In this document: one piece after another, positions 23,708-31,418 of the stretch
Numbering within the stretch: the first letter of the stretch is position 1
Layout: every line of letters starts with the position of its first letter
Assembly: GCA_009927045.1 (NCBI GenBank)
Contig: RFNT01000210.1
Location: forward strand, 1-32,170
Source of the DNA: a bacterium
GTDB lineage: Bacteria; Bdellovibrionota; FAC87; UBA2466
Direction: 5' to 3'
DNA length: 32,170 nt
Notes under the pieces: model-generated
What the model saw: the letters and a program-made list of their open reading frames with translations, nothing else
Told to the model about the DNA's origin: nothing
The model's database searches: none
Position numbers and translations under genes: made by a program

Positions 23708-24876
23708 GAGGGTTCCCCCAAACACTCGGGCTGTATTGCCACTTCAATAAACAGTTTCTTCAGATTGTGATTATCCACTACAAATCGATCGGCTAAGCGA
23801 TCTCTCAGAACCGGTGGAATGTGATTCGCTTTTTTCTTACAAACCAATTCCCAAACTTGATCAACTGCGCACCGGCTAAAAGCACCAGCATGGGCAATCA
23901 ACCGACCGAAATCTTTGGCTCCGCTCCCAGTTACTCCAATGCTGGCATCCCATTGAAAGTACGTTTGGTTGCTTCCACCCGTTGCAAAGTTCATCCAATT
24001 GGAATCGGCAACCACACTCCCTAGAGGTTGTGGTTCTCCAGCCATCACGGCAGGGACCCGATTGATCTTAGCCCTCACAACTCCCGGCGAGTAAACCGGT
24101 CGGTTAGTAGCTGCATCAAAATCATGGAAGGCAAAGGCTTTGCGGAGCGGGTCTAATACTTGGTGACACGTACGACACTCACTCATGAACTTAGGCGCAT
24201 CGCCCCCAGGGGCCCTAGACACATCTTTGGTGATTAAACTCTCGGCGACGGCACCGGAAAGGCGCATTTGAGAAATATCTCGGCATAAAAAGTTTCTGAA
24301 TGCATATTGAACAATTCTTCGATTTGTCCCATTGATAGCATGCTCAGACAAAAACTGCTGCGAGGTCAGAGCTCCCGCAGCGTCTGGAAAACTCGGCCGC
24401 TGCGGCCGGCTAATCGTCAAATTAGTATTCGTTAATCGTCCGGAAGGGAGGGTACTGACTGTGAAGTCGCCCTCTACCATCTCTGTGTAGGGTTGATCGG
24501 CAATCGTGTTGGCAATGCCCATCGCAATAAAATCATTCATTGGCGTGTCCGGACTTTCGCTTCTCACCGACTTGGGCGCAAAAAACTGAAAAAGATTCAC
24601 GTTGATAAAATCCTCATTGGTGAGCTCTACTCCGCCGGGGGTTGCTGCAGGCACAATGACAGCTCTCTTAGCAGCTTCATATAAGCGGTTGGCCTCTAGA
24701 TGCCCGGCCATGAGTGAGATCCGAGCATCTTGAAGCGGCAGTTTCACACCCGCAATGTGCGAGTACAGCCGTTGGGCCAATCTTCTTGAGGCAACCGTTT
24801 CTGAAAACGCTTCGCCAGTCAAAAGTATCCCCACCAGCAAAATGAAGTGCGGATTTAACGGAAGCAACAGTTTCAT
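23704..24876 (-). CDS. Secreted one-haem protein, DUF1588-like
   Basis: This is a 390-residue exported protein with a Sec signal peptide (hydrophobic from about residue 10, cleavage near FSETVA). It contains one c-type haem motif, CRTCH, at residues 234-238, set in FMSECRTCHQVLDPLRKAF and followed by HDFDA. This resembles the DUF1588-type 'CA.CH...DP.GfAfE.fDa' block of planctomycete and myxobacterial cytochrome-like proteins. A second, CAVDQVWELVCK, near 345 may be a disulfide pair. The ATG at 24876 is chosen because GAGGG lies 6 nt upstream. It is the first gene of the leftward unit, divergent from the Tat-substrate gene. Function unknown; probably electron transfer or oxidation in the periplasm. 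Confidence 0.75.
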   Translation of the reverse strand: MKLLLPLNPHFILLVGILLTGEAFSETVASRRLAQRLYSHIAGVKLPLQDARISLMAGHLEANRLYEAAKRAVIVPAATPGGVELTNEDFINVNLFQFFAPKSVRSESPDTPMNDFIAMGIANTIADQPYTEMVEGDFTVSTLPSGRLTNTNLTISRPQRPSFPDAAGALTSQQFLSEHAINGTNRRIVQYAFRNFLCRDISQMRLSGAVAESLITKDVSRAPGGDAPKFMSECRTCHQVLDPLRKAFAFHDFDAATNRPVYSPGVVRAKINRVPAVMAGEPQPLGSVVADSNWMNFATGGSNQTYFQWDASIGVTGSGAKDFGRLIAHAGAFSRCAVDQVWELVCKKKANHIPPVLRDRLADRFVVDNHNLKKLFIEVAIQPECLGEPS

Positions 24877-25192
24877 GATCAACCCTCGAATAGACTGGCA
24901 ACACTCTACTGACCTGCTAAAAAAGTGCCAACGTTCTGTCCGGTTGTAGCTTTTACAAACATCTGCCTAGATTTTAGAGAGATCCAATTGTGCTCTTGGT
25001 TCTTTTCGCTACCAATTCAAGCCTCACAAACTGTACTGAGAAACAACACGCGCTTCTCTAAATAAATGATTTTCTGCGATTTTTTTTTTTTTTGAGGAAG
25101 TGTCTATGCTTCAACCACTGCTTTCTCTGTTATTTCCAGTGTTTATTGAATTGTGAACGTGGCCTGTCGAAAAGTTATGCATCGGCCTAATT

Positions 25193-25210
25193 GTTTTTCA
25201 ACTGAAAAAC
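25193..25210. repeat. Inverted repeat next to the sigma-54-type promoter
   Basis: GTTTTTC, spacer AACT, GAAAAAC: seven perfect pairs, ending 4 nt before the -24 element. It could be a protein-binding site or a small hairpin. It is too close to the promoter to be a typical enhancer site for a sigma-54 activator. Confidence 0.35.
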
Positions 25211-25213
25211 TTT

Positions 25214-25229
25214 TGGCACTAGCCTCGCA
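25214..25229 (+). promoter_or_regulatory. Sigma-54-type -24/-12 promoter
   Basis: TGGCAC, 5-nt spacer, TCGCA. This matches the consensus TGGCAC-N5-TTGCA at all but one base. The GG and GC dinucleotides have the required 10 nt between them. A start about 12 nt after the GC would fall near 25240, leaving a 19-nt leader that includes the ribosome binding site of the gene at 25259. Confidence 0.45.
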
Positions 25230-25258
25230 TCACTAGAACGTTATTCGTAGGGGAATCC

Positions 25259-26791
25259 ATGATCATCAAATCGCAGAAGAGTAAGCGGGATCTGACCCGG
25301 GAACACGAGCACCACCAGAAACAAATGCCGGGAGACTACTACACGCGTAGAGAATTTCTCGAGCGTGGTCTTGTTGGAATTTCGAGCAGCTTGGTGGTTC
25401 CTTCCATTTTTTCCATTTTTACACAATCGGAAATAGCAGCTGGAATTACTAATGATATTAAAAAAGTATTTATTGTGGACCTGCCAGGCGGGGCCGGAAT
25501 AGGAGCAGAGATTGCACTTTTGATGGCAAATGGAACCATGCCATCTGGACCAACCTATTTTAGAACCGGCGCACCTGATAACCGGTCGGTGAATACTCAG
25601 TTTGGAGCACCCATTTGGAGTGTTGGGCTTCTGAATCAAGCGTTAACAAGCACTTCAGCGTTGGCGAACACTCCTAACACAGCCAGCATTTTCAATGCGG
25701 TTGCGCCCACGCAGATTACAGTGGCATCGACTGAAGTTCGACAGCGCCTGAAAATCATCGTCCTTCAGCACCCCAACAGCATGGATGATTTGAGTTCTAA
25801 CCCGACGCTAGGAACCCAATCCATTGCCAATGCCGCCATAGTGGCGCAGATGCCTTATAAAGTGAAGGGTGGATTGCAGGGCCGGTCGCGCACCAACTTT
25901 GGAACGGGTGGCTTTGCTCAACCCGCTTTCACTTATGAGGGTTTGAATCCCGCAATTACTAATGAGTTGTCCCAACTTGAAAATTTGTTCAAGCTCAACC
26001 AAGGCGCGCTCGCTTCGCTCAACGCTTCTCAACTGCAACAAGTGGCCAATGCTTCTTTTGCTTTTTCAGAAGCTGTAAAGAGGACGTTGGGGGCTGTAAA
26101 TCCGCTCGCGGGTAAGGCCTCAAACGGTTCCAAGAATCTCCAGGAACTTGCCAGCAATACGCCCGATTTAGACCTCACCCGAGCTACTCACCCCGAACGA
26201 ACTTTCTATAATGATATTTTTCGATTCTCAGGGCTCAATAATTCGACGCAGGAAAATAGAAATCTAGCCATAGCGGCGAATACCAAAGCAGTTTTGGATG
26301 GACTTACCCCGCTTGCGGTTTTTTCGGAAAACGACCAATTGTATGACTATCACATTCCCAATCCTGTTGATGGCTGGCGCACGGTGCAACACCCCATGAT
26401 GATTGATCAGACCATGAAACTCCTCAATGCCTTAGCGGCCAAAAATCAATCTGGCATTGTAGCTTGGCACACCAATGGGGCAATTACATTTGGACCTGGA
26501 CAAACAGCTGACGGCGATGGGGGTTCCTATCATGCTGGAGTTTTGTTTGTATTGAGTAAGCCAGGAGATCCCGTGCCTGAATCTTTTAGAGTGGGTGGCG
26601 CTAATAACGAGGGCGGAGGCGACAGCGATATCAATACGAATATTCTGGCCCGCAACCCCAGTTTTGAAGGACATGCGCTTTTGGCGAATCTGCTCTCACT
26701 GAGTGGCGTTCCCAAATCTGATTTTAGCCGGTTTATGCCTGGAAATATCTCGTTAGCGGAGTTTCAAGCACTGAGTAAGTTTAGAACCTAG
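25259..26791 (+). CDS. Probable Tat-exported protein, DUF1501-like
   Basis: A 510-residue protein with a long N-terminal region that ends in TRREFLERGLVGISSSLVVP (residues 29-48), a twin-arginine signal. It resembles the RR-F-L motif of DUF1501 proteins, and the next block KKVFIVDLPGGAG is similar to their 'k.vI...L.GG.' segment. The rest has no clear metal or haem motif. His-containing blocks occur at VQHPMMID and VAWHTNG. The resemblance to DUF1501 is suggestive only. The gene starts the rightward unit, directly behind the sigma-54-type promoter, and the unit also encodes TatC. In planctomycetes and others, DUF1501 genes pair with haem-motif genes, as they do here. Function unknown. Confidence 0.7.
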   Translation: MIIKSQKSKRDLTREHEHHQKQMPGDYYTRREFLERGLVGISSSLVVPSIFSIFTQSEIAAGITNDIKKVFIVDLPGGAGIGAEIALLMANGTMPSGPTYFRTGAPDNRSVNTQFGAPIWSVGLLNQALTSTSALANTPNTASIFNAVAPTQITVASTEVRQRLKIIVLQHPNSMDDLSSNPTLGTQSIANAAIVAQMPYKVKGGLQGRSRTNFGTGGFAQPAFTYEGLNPAITNELSQLENLFKLNQGALASLNASQLQQVANASFAFSEAVKRTLGAVNPLAGKASNGSKNLQELASNTPDLDLTRATHPERTFYNDIFRFSGLNNSTQENRNLAIAANTKAVLDGLTPLAVFSENDQLYDYHIPNPVDGWRTVQHPMMIDQTMKLLNALAAKNQSGIVAWHTNGAITFGPGQTADGDGGSYHAGVLFVLSKPGDPVPESFRVGGANNEGGGDSDINTNILARNPSFEGHALLANLLSLSGVPKSDFSRFMPGNISLAEFQALSKFRT

Positions 26792-26817
26792 TAAACACTT
26801 TGACGGGAGCAGTACGT

Positions 26818-27963
26818 TTGAATTTTCAGACTTTCATTCTCTTTTGTCTGAGTTTCCTTGTGCTGGTGGGTTGCCAGGGTAAGCTGCGCTTCAGTACAGA
26901 CGGCGGTCAAGTTCGTAGTCTCTTTAACCTAGAAATTCACCCTGGACTTCAGGAAAGCTGTGTTCGATGTCACGATCCCCTTTCCTCAGATCCGGGAGCA
27001 AAATTATTTCCGTTTGCACAGAGCAATGAAAACGCCGCTTACGAAGTTTTAACGGCTGATCCGGGTCGCCTCCAACGCATGATAGAAAGAATTGAAGGCC
27101 GAGAACATCCGGAGCCCTCTTACTTACAGGGGAGAATCAAAGATTCTCCAGAAGGTTTTGTGGCCCAGTTAAAGGATTTGCAAGATAGACTGTGCAAACG
27201 CGATAACCGCTTTTGTCCCAAGCCCGCAATCTACAAAGACACCACTCTAGTTCAATTGGAAGATGTCCCGCTCAATCAGTTCAAATACGTTCGTTTTGAT
27301 TTGGGGCGTTTGGGGTTTCCCGGAGCTCAAGCAGAAATCGGTTACACCCGAAACACCCTTTCCGGTTTACAATTTGGTCGGTTACGAATCCATTCGCCGG
27401 GAGGTGCGCTAGAAGTTGGCGGAGTCACTTTGGCTCTTGTCACCGAGGATCGAGGTGAAACCATTACGCTCCTTGCCCCCTTGCCCTCCATCACCGTTCC
27501 TCAAGCAGATCAGCCCACACCTTCCGTTACTGCTCCTATGGCAGGAATCAATGATTTAATGCTGAGTGGAGGGTCGGCTAACGAATCTCCTTCCAGTATC
27601 CCCGCAAGTGAACTACCGCTCATCAAGCTCAAATTTGGAGCTATTAACTATAGGCCTCAAACACCCCAGCAGAGGTTCCTGTTAACAGTAAAACCTATCC
27701 TGTCTAGAAGCTGTTTGGGATGTCATGCCGGCGGTAATCCAGGTGCTTCCGCAGCTATGTCCCTGGGGACGAGTGGAACAATCAGTAGTGACACAGTCCT
27801 CTATACCACTGTTGGACAACGAATCATTCAAGGAGATGTCGCCAACTCTAAAATCATTCAAAAAGCTGGAAATGGATCAGGGGGCCACTTGCAGCTCCTC
27901 ACTGGAACTGATTTGGCAGCTGTCAGAGACTGGATTCTCGCTGAGGGTTCCCAGAGTCCTTAA
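26818..27963 (+). CDS. Two-haem c-type cytochrome lipoprotein
   Basis: A 381-residue lipoprotein starting at a TTG with GGGAG 8 nt upstream. This start gives a clean LVLVGC lipobox with Cys19. An upstream TTG at 26800 lacks a ribosome binding site. Two c-type haem motifs are visible: CVRCH at 48-52, close to the membrane, and CLGCH at 299-303 near the C-terminus. The middle (about 120-270) is a beta-rich, Ser/Pro-containing domain. The architecture resembles planctomycete-type cytochrome c lipoproteins. Electron transfer at the outer face of a membrane is expected. It lies 26 nt after the Tat substrate and 22 nt before tatC, and is part of the same transcription unit. Confidence 0.85.
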   Translation: MNFQTFILFCLSFLVLVGCQGKLRFSTDGGQVRSLFNLEIHPGLQESCVRCHDPLSSDPGAKLFPFAQSNENAAYEVLTADPGRLQRMIERIEGREHPEPSYLQGRIKDSPEGFVAQLKDLQDRLCKRDNRFCPKPAIYKDTTLVQLEDVPLNQFKYVRFDLGRLGFPGAQAEIGYTRNTLSGLQFGRLRIHSPGGALEVGGVTLALVTEDRGETITLLAPLPSITVPQADQPTPSVTAPMAGINDLMLSGGSANESPSSIPASELPLIKLKFGAINYRPQTPQQRFLLTVKPILSRSCLGCHAGGNPGASAAMSLGTSGTISSDTVLYTTVGQRIIQGDVANSKIIQKAGNGSGGHLQLLTGTDLAAVRDWILAEGSQSP

Positions 27964-27985
27964 GGCGAGTTAATATAGGACTTCA

Positions 27986-28753
27986 ATGGAAACTTATCAG
28001 GAACAATCTGAGCCTGTGCGCTTGCAAAGCTTGGTGGAACATTTAGGAGATTTGCGAGCTGTCCTTATTCGGTCAGCAGTTGCTGTCGTGATCGCCTTTT
28101 TTGCCTCTTTTCATTACGCGGATCGAATCATTGCATTTTTAAAGGCCCCGCTCCTTTCTGCACTGCCTGAGCACAGCCGAAAACTCTATTACATGGGACT
28201 CACAGAACAGCTTTATTGTTACATGAAAGTTTCTCTGTTCGCAGCTCTAGCATTTAGTTTTCCTTTTTTGCTCACTCAGCTGTGGATTTTCATTGCGCCC
28301 GCATTAAAAAAAAACGAGAAGCGTTTAGTGGTCCCTTTCATCGTGGCTTCGATTTCTGCTTTTATTCTGGGATTTTTCTGTGCTTATCGGTGGGGGCTTC
28401 CGTATGTTTTCCAATTTCTCTTGTCCTTCAGTCCAACCCCAGATGAAGTGCCCCTCATCCGGCTTTCCGATTATTTAACGCTGGTTCTCCAGCTCCTTTT
28501 AGGTACGGCCTTGCTTTTTGAGATTCCGGTTTTACTTTCTCTTTTAGGCAAGCTGGGAATTATCAATGCAGCACTGCTCAAGCACTATCGACCCCAAGCC
28601 TATGTAGGGTTGGCTATTCTTGCCGCCGTATTGACTCCAACTCCTGATGCCTTTTCCATGATTCTGGCCCTCATCCCGCTCTTCTTCCTGTATGAACTGA
28701 GTGTGTTTTGTGTGCAGTGGGTTGCATCAGAAAATGGAGGCGTAACAAAATGA
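27986..28753 (+). CDS. tatC: Sec-independent translocase protein TatC
   Basis: TatC is the polytopic receptor that recognises twin-arginine signal peptides and works with TatA/TatB. The 255-residue protein has six predicted membrane segments. Conserved blocks are EHLGDLRAVL at the N-terminus, FPFLLTQLWIFIAPALKKNE before the second loop (Glu111 present) and LTPTPDAFS near the end. The N-terminal family motif HLxELR reads HLGDLR, so the conserved Glu is Asp22 here. No tatA or tatB is in the window. AGGA lies about 6 nt upstream of the ATG. Its place in a unit with a twin-arginine substrate and haem proteins suggests local co-regulation. It could be the only TatC or a second copy. Confidence 0.95.
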   Translation: METYQEQSEPVRLQSLVEHLGDLRAVLIRSAVAVVIAFFASFHYADRIIAFLKAPLLSALPEHSRKLYYMGLTEQLYCYMKVSLFAALAFSFPFLLTQLWIFIAPALKKNEKRLVVPFIVASISAFILGFFCAYRWGLPYVFQFLLSFSPTPDEVPLIRLSDYLTLVLQLLLGTALLFEIPVLLSLLGKLGIINAALLKHYRPQAYVGLAILAAVLTPTPDAFSMILALIPLFFLYELSVFCVQWVASENGGVTK

Positions 28754-29232
28754 GGAAAGTTTTATTTTTTATATTTCTGTCTGCCCTTGTCTGGGGAAAT
28801 GAAGTGGAAATTAAAGTCACTTTGAATCCAGCCGGCTCCTTTACTGCAAAAAGTAGTGAAGTGCTAGTGGAGGGCAGTCTTCAAGTGAGCAATTCACAAT
28901 TGAAGGCAAGTCGGATTGTTTTACCGATCAGCTCTCTAGAAACGGGACTTTCTTTACGAGATAGTCATATGAAAACCAATTACTTTGAAGTCGCTCAGCA
29001 TCCCAAAGCAGTCTTGCTGGAGGCAGTAGGGGCTGGAGGCAGGTTCACCGGCAAGTTAGAGGTCCACGGCGTTCAGAAAGAAATCCGTGGGAAATATCGA
29101 ATCAAACAAGGTGTTTTTGAAACGAAATTTAGCTGCCGCCTCAGCGATTTTAAGATAAAAGAAGCTAATTACATGGGAGTAGGAGTCGAGGACGAAGTGA
29201 CGGTCTCTACTAAAATTAGGATCCCCGAATGA
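28750..29232 (+). CDS. YceI family periplasmic protein
   Basis: A lipocalin-like YceI protein, 160 residues with a short signal peptide (FFIFLSALVWG). YceI folds bind isoprenoid-type lipids, and several are involved in base or stress responses or quinone-like ligands. Blocks include LVEGSLQVSNSQLKASRIVL, the SRDxHM-like LRDSHMKTNYFEV, and the closing SDFKIKEANYMGVGVEDEV. The ATG at 28750 overlaps the tatC TGA (ATGA), with GGAGG 10 nt upstream, so it is translationally coupled. A ligand that shuttles electrons would fit the neighbours, but this is an inference. Confidence 0.93.
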   Translation: MRKVLFFIFLSALVWGNEVEIKVTLNPAGSFTAKSSEVLVEGSLQVSNSQLKASRIVLPISSLETGLSLRDSHMKTNYFEVAQHPKAVLLEAVGAGGRFTGKLEVHGVQKEIRGKYRIKQGVFETKFSCRLSDFKIKEANYMGVGVEDEVTVSTKIRIPE

Positions 29233-29549
29233 AGTTAAGTCCTTTTTATTTCACAGTGTTTTTCTTTTCCACTCTGGCGGGTTTAGTTCTTCTTTCTAAT
29301 TGTGGGGGGGTCGATTCGGTTTACTATGATGGGCGAACGTGTGTTCCGGGTATTGGCTCCGCGAGCACTGGAGCGGAAATCTATCAAGCAGCTTGTGCCA
29401 GCTGTCATGGTCAGCTTCAGAATTGGAACAAAGGAAAAGTTTCCGCCTCTACCATACAGATGGCTATCTCATCCACTATTCCCTCCATGCGATATCTCAA
29501 CTGCCTAACGACAGACCAGATTAACAGCATTGCTACCGCTCTTCCTTAG
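29229..29549 (+). CDS. Small mono-haem cytochrome c, probably membrane-anchored
   Basis: A 106-residue protein with a hydrophobic N-terminus ending LLSNC. The Asn before Cys25 makes a poor lipobox, so it may be a cleaved signal or an uncleaved anchor. The haem motif is CASCH at 56-60, and Met87 in IPSM is the likely axial ligand. The size matches a single class I cytochrome c domain. The ATG overlaps the yceI stop (ATGA) and the TAG overlaps the stop of the convergent barrel gene by 4 nt. It is the last gene of the rightward unit. Confidence 0.9.
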   Translation: MKLSPFYFTVFFFSTLAGLVLLSNCGGVDSVYYDGRTCVPGIGSASTGAEIYQAACASCHGQLQNWNKGKVSASTIQMAISSTIPSMRYLNCLTTDQINSIATALP

Positions 29550-30154
29550 AAGTGAATATTGAAATCCATGGCGGAATAAAAAGCCCGCGTCGTGTTAAGA
29601 AACCCCAGTTTTGGAGTAAACACAAAGCGGTTCCGACGCAGCCTCAAGGCTAAAAAAGCGCCATAACTCAAAGTGGATGTTTTATTGAGTGTATAGCCCG
29701 AGGCCAGGCCCTTATTCAGAAAAAAAGTTCCTATCAGCGGAATGCCGAGCCCAATGCCGACTCCTTCTTGCAGGCGAATGAGCCACGAGAAATCTAGGCC
29801 AACTCCCACTGAAGATAGGTTTTGCCCCGAAAAGTCTACAGCTGCCACTTGATCTGGCCGAAAGCCGATATCTGAATTTCCATAAATGACTTGGCCACGA
29901 ATCACAAAAGATGCCCAATCTGTTGGTAAGACATAACCCAATCCCAAACCGAGTCCCAAAGTAGTCGAGTTCAAATCATAGTTGGGCCCTGCTGAGCTCG
30001 TGATTCGGCAGGCCTCCTGCCAGTTGCCCAAGCTAATAGAGTAAAAGCTTCTTTGAGGCGCTTTCGGACGTGATGGTCTTCGCTGAACTGCGGAGGTTGC
30101 TGGAAGAGCCAAAACACATCCCAAAATGATAATGACTGCTTTATATCCAAACAT
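29546..30154 (-). CDS. Outer-membrane beta-barrel protein
   Basis: A 202-residue exported protein: signal peptide (residues 5-22, cleavage near ATSA), a short basic linker, then alternating strands with Gly/aromatic endings (LGLGLGLGYVLP, FVIRGQVIYG, SSVGVGLDFSW, LSYGAFLALRLR, FVFTPKLGFL) and a terminal Phe (MDFNIHF). This is typical of a small outer-membrane barrel. The start overlaps the end of the haem-barrel gene by 14 nt, so the two are probably coupled. No ligand or enzyme motif is visible. Confidence 0.75.
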   Translation of the reverse strand: MFGYKAVIIILGCVLALPATSAVQRRPSRPKAPQRSFYSISLGNWQEACRITSSAGPNYDLNSTTLGLGLGLGYVLPTDWASFVIRGQVIYGNSDIGFRPDQVAAVDFSGQNLSSVGVGLDFSWLIRLQEGVGIGLGIPLIGTFFLNKGLASGYTLNKTSTLSYGAFLALRLRRNRFVFTPKLGFLNTTRAFYSAMDFNIHF

Positions 30155-31289
30155 GGGTCTGCACCTGAATCAAATAAGAGGACGGGGCTACGCTGGGTAG
30201 GCCCATCGATTGAGTTGCTAAAAAATCCATCCGAAGCTCTACTTTTGAAAATGGCAAGTATTCCAAAGAAGGCCCCGCTCTAAACAGTCGCGTGCTTCCG
30301 TCTTTTAAATTTTCAACATAGTGTTCAAAAGTAGTTAAAGCGAAGAGACCTCGAACGAGTTGGTGTCGACTTTGAACCAGCGAAACACTTCCTAAGTGAT
30401 ACGAATCAATTCCGGAAAGAGTCTGCCGAAACAGGCCCAATTGGGCAACTAATGAAGACGCCTTACCCATTTGAAATCTGCCATGGATGGCTCCCATTTG
30501 ACGAGCTCTGAACTCGCTCTGAGACACCAAGACAGAAAAACCACCCCGACTATTTTCACCCAGTTCAAACTCAGAGAATAAAGAAAGGCCTTTTTGCCGA
30601 ACCGCAGCTTCCTGCTGAAACTTGCCTAGGAACGCCTGAATACCTAATTCGCCGGTTTGCCAATCTCTGTGAAAAAGAATGCCATGGGTTTGGTCATTTA
30701 TATTGAGATACTGAGTCGAGCGGATATAGGCATTGTGATCCGGTATGCGTAAACCGAAGGCAACGTCCATCAAACCGACGTAGAATCCAAGACCTTTCTC
30801 TGGAGTAATTCCTACGTAATGTTCTCGGGAAATAAGATTTCCTAATCTGTCTTTTTCGGCAGGACTCAAACTCTCAGGAAGGGGCACATAGCCCCCTGAG
30901 GCCACAGCCACCAACTTTTTACCGAAGCTCAAAGCGACTGCGCCATCTGCTTGCATGTGGATCCACCGCGACCTGGCTTGGGCTTGCAACCCCTGGCGCA
31001 AGTAAAGTCCTCTGTAATTGAGCTGCAATTGAAGCCATTCGGGAAGCGGTCCGAATACAAATGCGGAATGGTTCGCTAAAGCTTCTGGCTCAGCACCAAA
31101 GAGATTGCCAGAAATTTCAGTAGCTTGGACGGCTCTGCCATAGCTGTTGATGGGCCCGTTTCCCAAAGGATTGTAGTGGCAAGTTCGACAGGAAGCGTAT
31201 CCATAGGAGATATAGGCCGGATAAGCTTGAACCTGCCGGCTCAATTTCCCCATCCCACAGAGTAATAAGCAGATCGCTAATCGTTTCAA
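30141..31289 (-). CDS. Haem-motif outer-membrane barrel (porin-cytochrome-like)
   Basis: A 382-residue exported protein. A signal peptide (residues 1-22) is followed at once by a haem motif CRTCH at residues 34-38 in YASCRTCHYNPLG, then NSYGR, a block shared by single-haem proteins that precede barrels. From about 75 on, alternating strands fill the protein (LQLQLNYRGLYL, VALSFGKKLVAVASGGYV, LGFYVGLMDVAFGL, GGFSVLVSQS, LVAQLGLF, VELRMDFLATQ) up to an aromatic end VWI. A haem at the periplasmic mouth of a barrel is the picture. The start codon is a TTG with no clear ribosome binding site, so the exact start is uncertain. It is convergent to the TatC unit. Confidence 0.75.
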   Translation of the reverse strand: MKRLAICLLLCGMGKLSRQVQAYPAYISYGYASCRTCHYNPLGNGPINSYGRAVQATEISGNLFGAEPEALANHSAFVFGPLPEWLQLQLNYRGLYLRQGLQAQARSRWIHMQADGAVALSFGKKLVAVASGGYVPLPESLSPAEKDRLGNLISREHYVGITPEKGLGFYVGLMDVAFGLRIPDHNAYIRSTQYLNINDQTHGILFHRDWQTGELGIQAFLGKFQQEAAVRQKGLSLFSEFELGENSRGGFSVLVSQSEFRARQMGAIHGRFQMGKASSLVAQLGLFRQTLSGIDSYHLGSVSLVQSRHQLVRGLFALTTFEHYVENLKDGSTRLFRAGPSLEYLPFSKVELRMDFLATQSMGLPSVAPSSYLIQVQTHVWI

Positions 31290-31375
31290 AGTGGTTTCAG
31301 CTTAACGGGAGTCCCAACTTCTGTAAATGAAAGGGAATTATAAAGAAATCTTCATATAAAATTTTCAAGTTTTCA

Positions 31376-31388
31376 CGGTGCGGCACCG
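31376..31388. repeat. Palindrome between the haem-barrel and bactofilin genes
   Basis: CGGTGC, central G, GCACCG: a perfect 13-nt palindrome in the 129-bp divergent gap, 30 nt before the bactofilin ATG. It is much more GC-rich than the surrounding sequence. It could be an operator for either gene. Confidence 0.4.
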
Positions 31389-31418
31389 ATACCTTTTACA
31401 TCGAAGGAGAACCTAACC

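Larger units (their letters stand above)
24877..25258. other. Divergent intergenic region of the haem/Tat locus
   Basis: 382 bp with no convincing gene on either strand. It contains a run of 14 T (25080-25093), an inverted repeat at 25193-25210 and a sigma-54-type promoter at 25214-25229 pointing right. I could not find a confident promoter for the leftward unit. It is the longest non-coding stretch in the window, which suggests real regulation of the two units. Confidence 0.6.

Noticed and set aside
25020-25095. Intrinsic terminator ending in the T14 run
   Set aside because: The only nearby stem (GAGAA/TTCTC) is short, has an 11-nt loop and lies about 20 nt before the T run. No gene ends there.
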